Below, piece after piece: positions 6,579-7,095 of a DNA stretch of 7,095 bases; the stretch's first letter is position 1; each line of letters starts with the position of its first letter. Location: NCBI GenBank assembly GCA_002690085.1, contig NZDM01000054.1:1-7095 (forward strand). The letters are read 5' to 3'. The notes beneath the pieces are model-generated. The model searched no databases. It was not told the DNA's origin and was given only the letters and a program-made list of their open reading frames with translations. The position numbers and the translations under genes were made by a program. Origin of the DNA: Flavobacteriaceae bacterium. Its GTDB lineage: Bacteria > Bacteroidota > Bacteroidia > Flavobacteriales > Flavobacteriaceae.

Positions 6579-6980
6579 TTATCTTTTAATTAACTTGAAG
6601 GTTGTCTGATTGGTATTGTTTAGGATGGTCAAATAGTATATCCCAGAGTTTATTTCAGGTATTTTTATATTTCCAGAACCACCACCAGCTTTTGCCCTTA
6701 AAGAACCTATTATTAAATCTGTATATAAACTCCAACGATCTTTAGTGAAAGGGAGGTATTTTACACCTAACCCTATTTTAACAACCCCAGCTCCATTTCC
6801 TGTAACACTTATGTTAGAGCCATTTATGTTTATATCTTGTTCCTTTTTAAAGGATTATCCGACGTCGATATTCCATGCAGTTTTTATATCAGAAAAATCT
6901 ACGAGAGTTTCTTCATCAAAGGCTGTTCTTTGTTTTTTAGAAATGTTTTGATGTCCTAATTTTAATGTAACAAAAAAGCT
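6579..6980 (-). pseudogene. broken outer-membrane beta-barrel-like gene with T9SS-like C-terminal tail
   Basis: Read on the minus strand, one frame is recognisably coding from about 6980 down to the TAA at 6581-6579, with one internal TAA at 6857-6855. Before that stop lies SFFVTLKLGHQNISKK, later DIKTAWNIDVG. After it, in the same frame, come SFKKEQDININGS, then GLGVKYLPFTKDRWSLYTDL. Alternating polar and hydrophobic residues with aromatic girdle positions resemble transmembrane strands of a small outer-membrane barrel. The stop probably replaced a tyrosine codon (VG-Y-SFKK). The last 30 residues, including INSGIYYLTI and ending FKLIKR, look like the end of a type IX secretion sorting domain, odd on a barrel. 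The 5' part and start codon are missing. Family assignment is by style of sequence only. Confidence 0.55.
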
Positions 6981-7095
6981 GTTGATGCAATTAACGTAAT
7001 TTATAGTAAAAATCTGTACAAGACGAATAATCCTTCATTATTTATTGCTCACGGGACAAAACAGAGTTGTTACTTATCGTGAAGCGGAAGAGTTG
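6978..7095 (+). pseudogene. alpha/beta hydrolase-like C-terminal fragment, frameshifted
   Basis: In one plus-strand frame 6978-7061 reads AVDAINVIYSKNLYK, then TNNPSLFIAHGTK. From 7063, two frames away, it continues RVVTYREAEEL to the window edge. Joined, NPSLFIAHGTK-RVVTYREAEEL closely resembles the segment around the catalytic acid of alpha/beta hydrolases and esterases, normally HGT-x-D-x-VV. A 2-nt deletion before C7062 (AAA GAC AGA becoming AAA C AGA) would explain both the shift and the missing aspartate. The N-terminal half with the nucleophile elbow is absent upstream; the frame meets the 5' side of the minus-strand barrel remnant near 6980. The fragment may continue past the edge. 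Function is inferred from this short motif only. Confidence 0.5.

Noticed and set aside
6745..6951. A 68-codon plus-strand open frame in the terminal region
   Set aside because: It lies antisense to the recognisable barrel remnant, has no family resemblance and no promoter; it is a shadow frame.

Overview
The window reads as chromosomal DNA from a low-GC member of the Bacteroidota, most likely a marine-type Flavobacteriaceae. The evidence is strong protein-level resemblance to flavobacterial housekeeping genes, a fused HPPK/deoxynucleoside-kinase gene typical of that phylum, a textbook Bacteroidota promoter (TTTG, 18 nt, TAAATTTG) before the tRNA genes, no clear Shine-Dalgarno sites, and a gene remnant ending in a type IX secretion-like tail. 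All identifications were made by eye from translated sequence; no database search was run.

Layout. Positions 1-127 (minus) are the N-terminus of a GH3-like protein that runs off the left edge. Then follow five complete protein genes: a DUF2797 zinc-ribbon protein (172-969, plus), the queuosine-precursor transporter YhhQ (966-1670, minus), a FolK-deoxynucleoside kinase fusion (1739-2866, plus), a SpoU/TrmH-family RNA 2'-O-methyltransferase (2857-3390, minus) and MutS (3491-6094, plus). Strand alternates at every gene, so no two neighbours can share an operon. The two convergent pairs overlap by 4 and 10 bp. A promoter, tRNA-Gly(GCC), tRNA-Leu(UAA) and a strong intrinsic terminator occupy about 6114-6402.

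The last ~690 bp contain no intact gene but are not empty. On the minus strand there is a 14-codon signal-peptide-like start that stops abruptly. Beside it is the C-terminal part of an outer-membrane beta-barrel-like protein, interrupted by an in-frame TAA and ending in a T9SS-sorting-like tail. On the plus strand, reaching the right edge, is a frameshifted piece that looks like the C-terminus of an alpha/beta hydrolase. I read this as a graveyard of partly deleted genes behind a tRNA cluster.

Functionally the intact genes are core ones: folate and deoxynucleotide metabolism, DNA mismatch repair, and tRNA supply and modification (queuosine precursor uptake, RNA ribose methylation). They are neighbours rather than a pathway. 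I found no defence system, CRISPR array, IS element or clearly new multi-gene system. The most interesting items are the remnant region and the possibility that DUF2797 holds a divergent GIY-YIG-like core.
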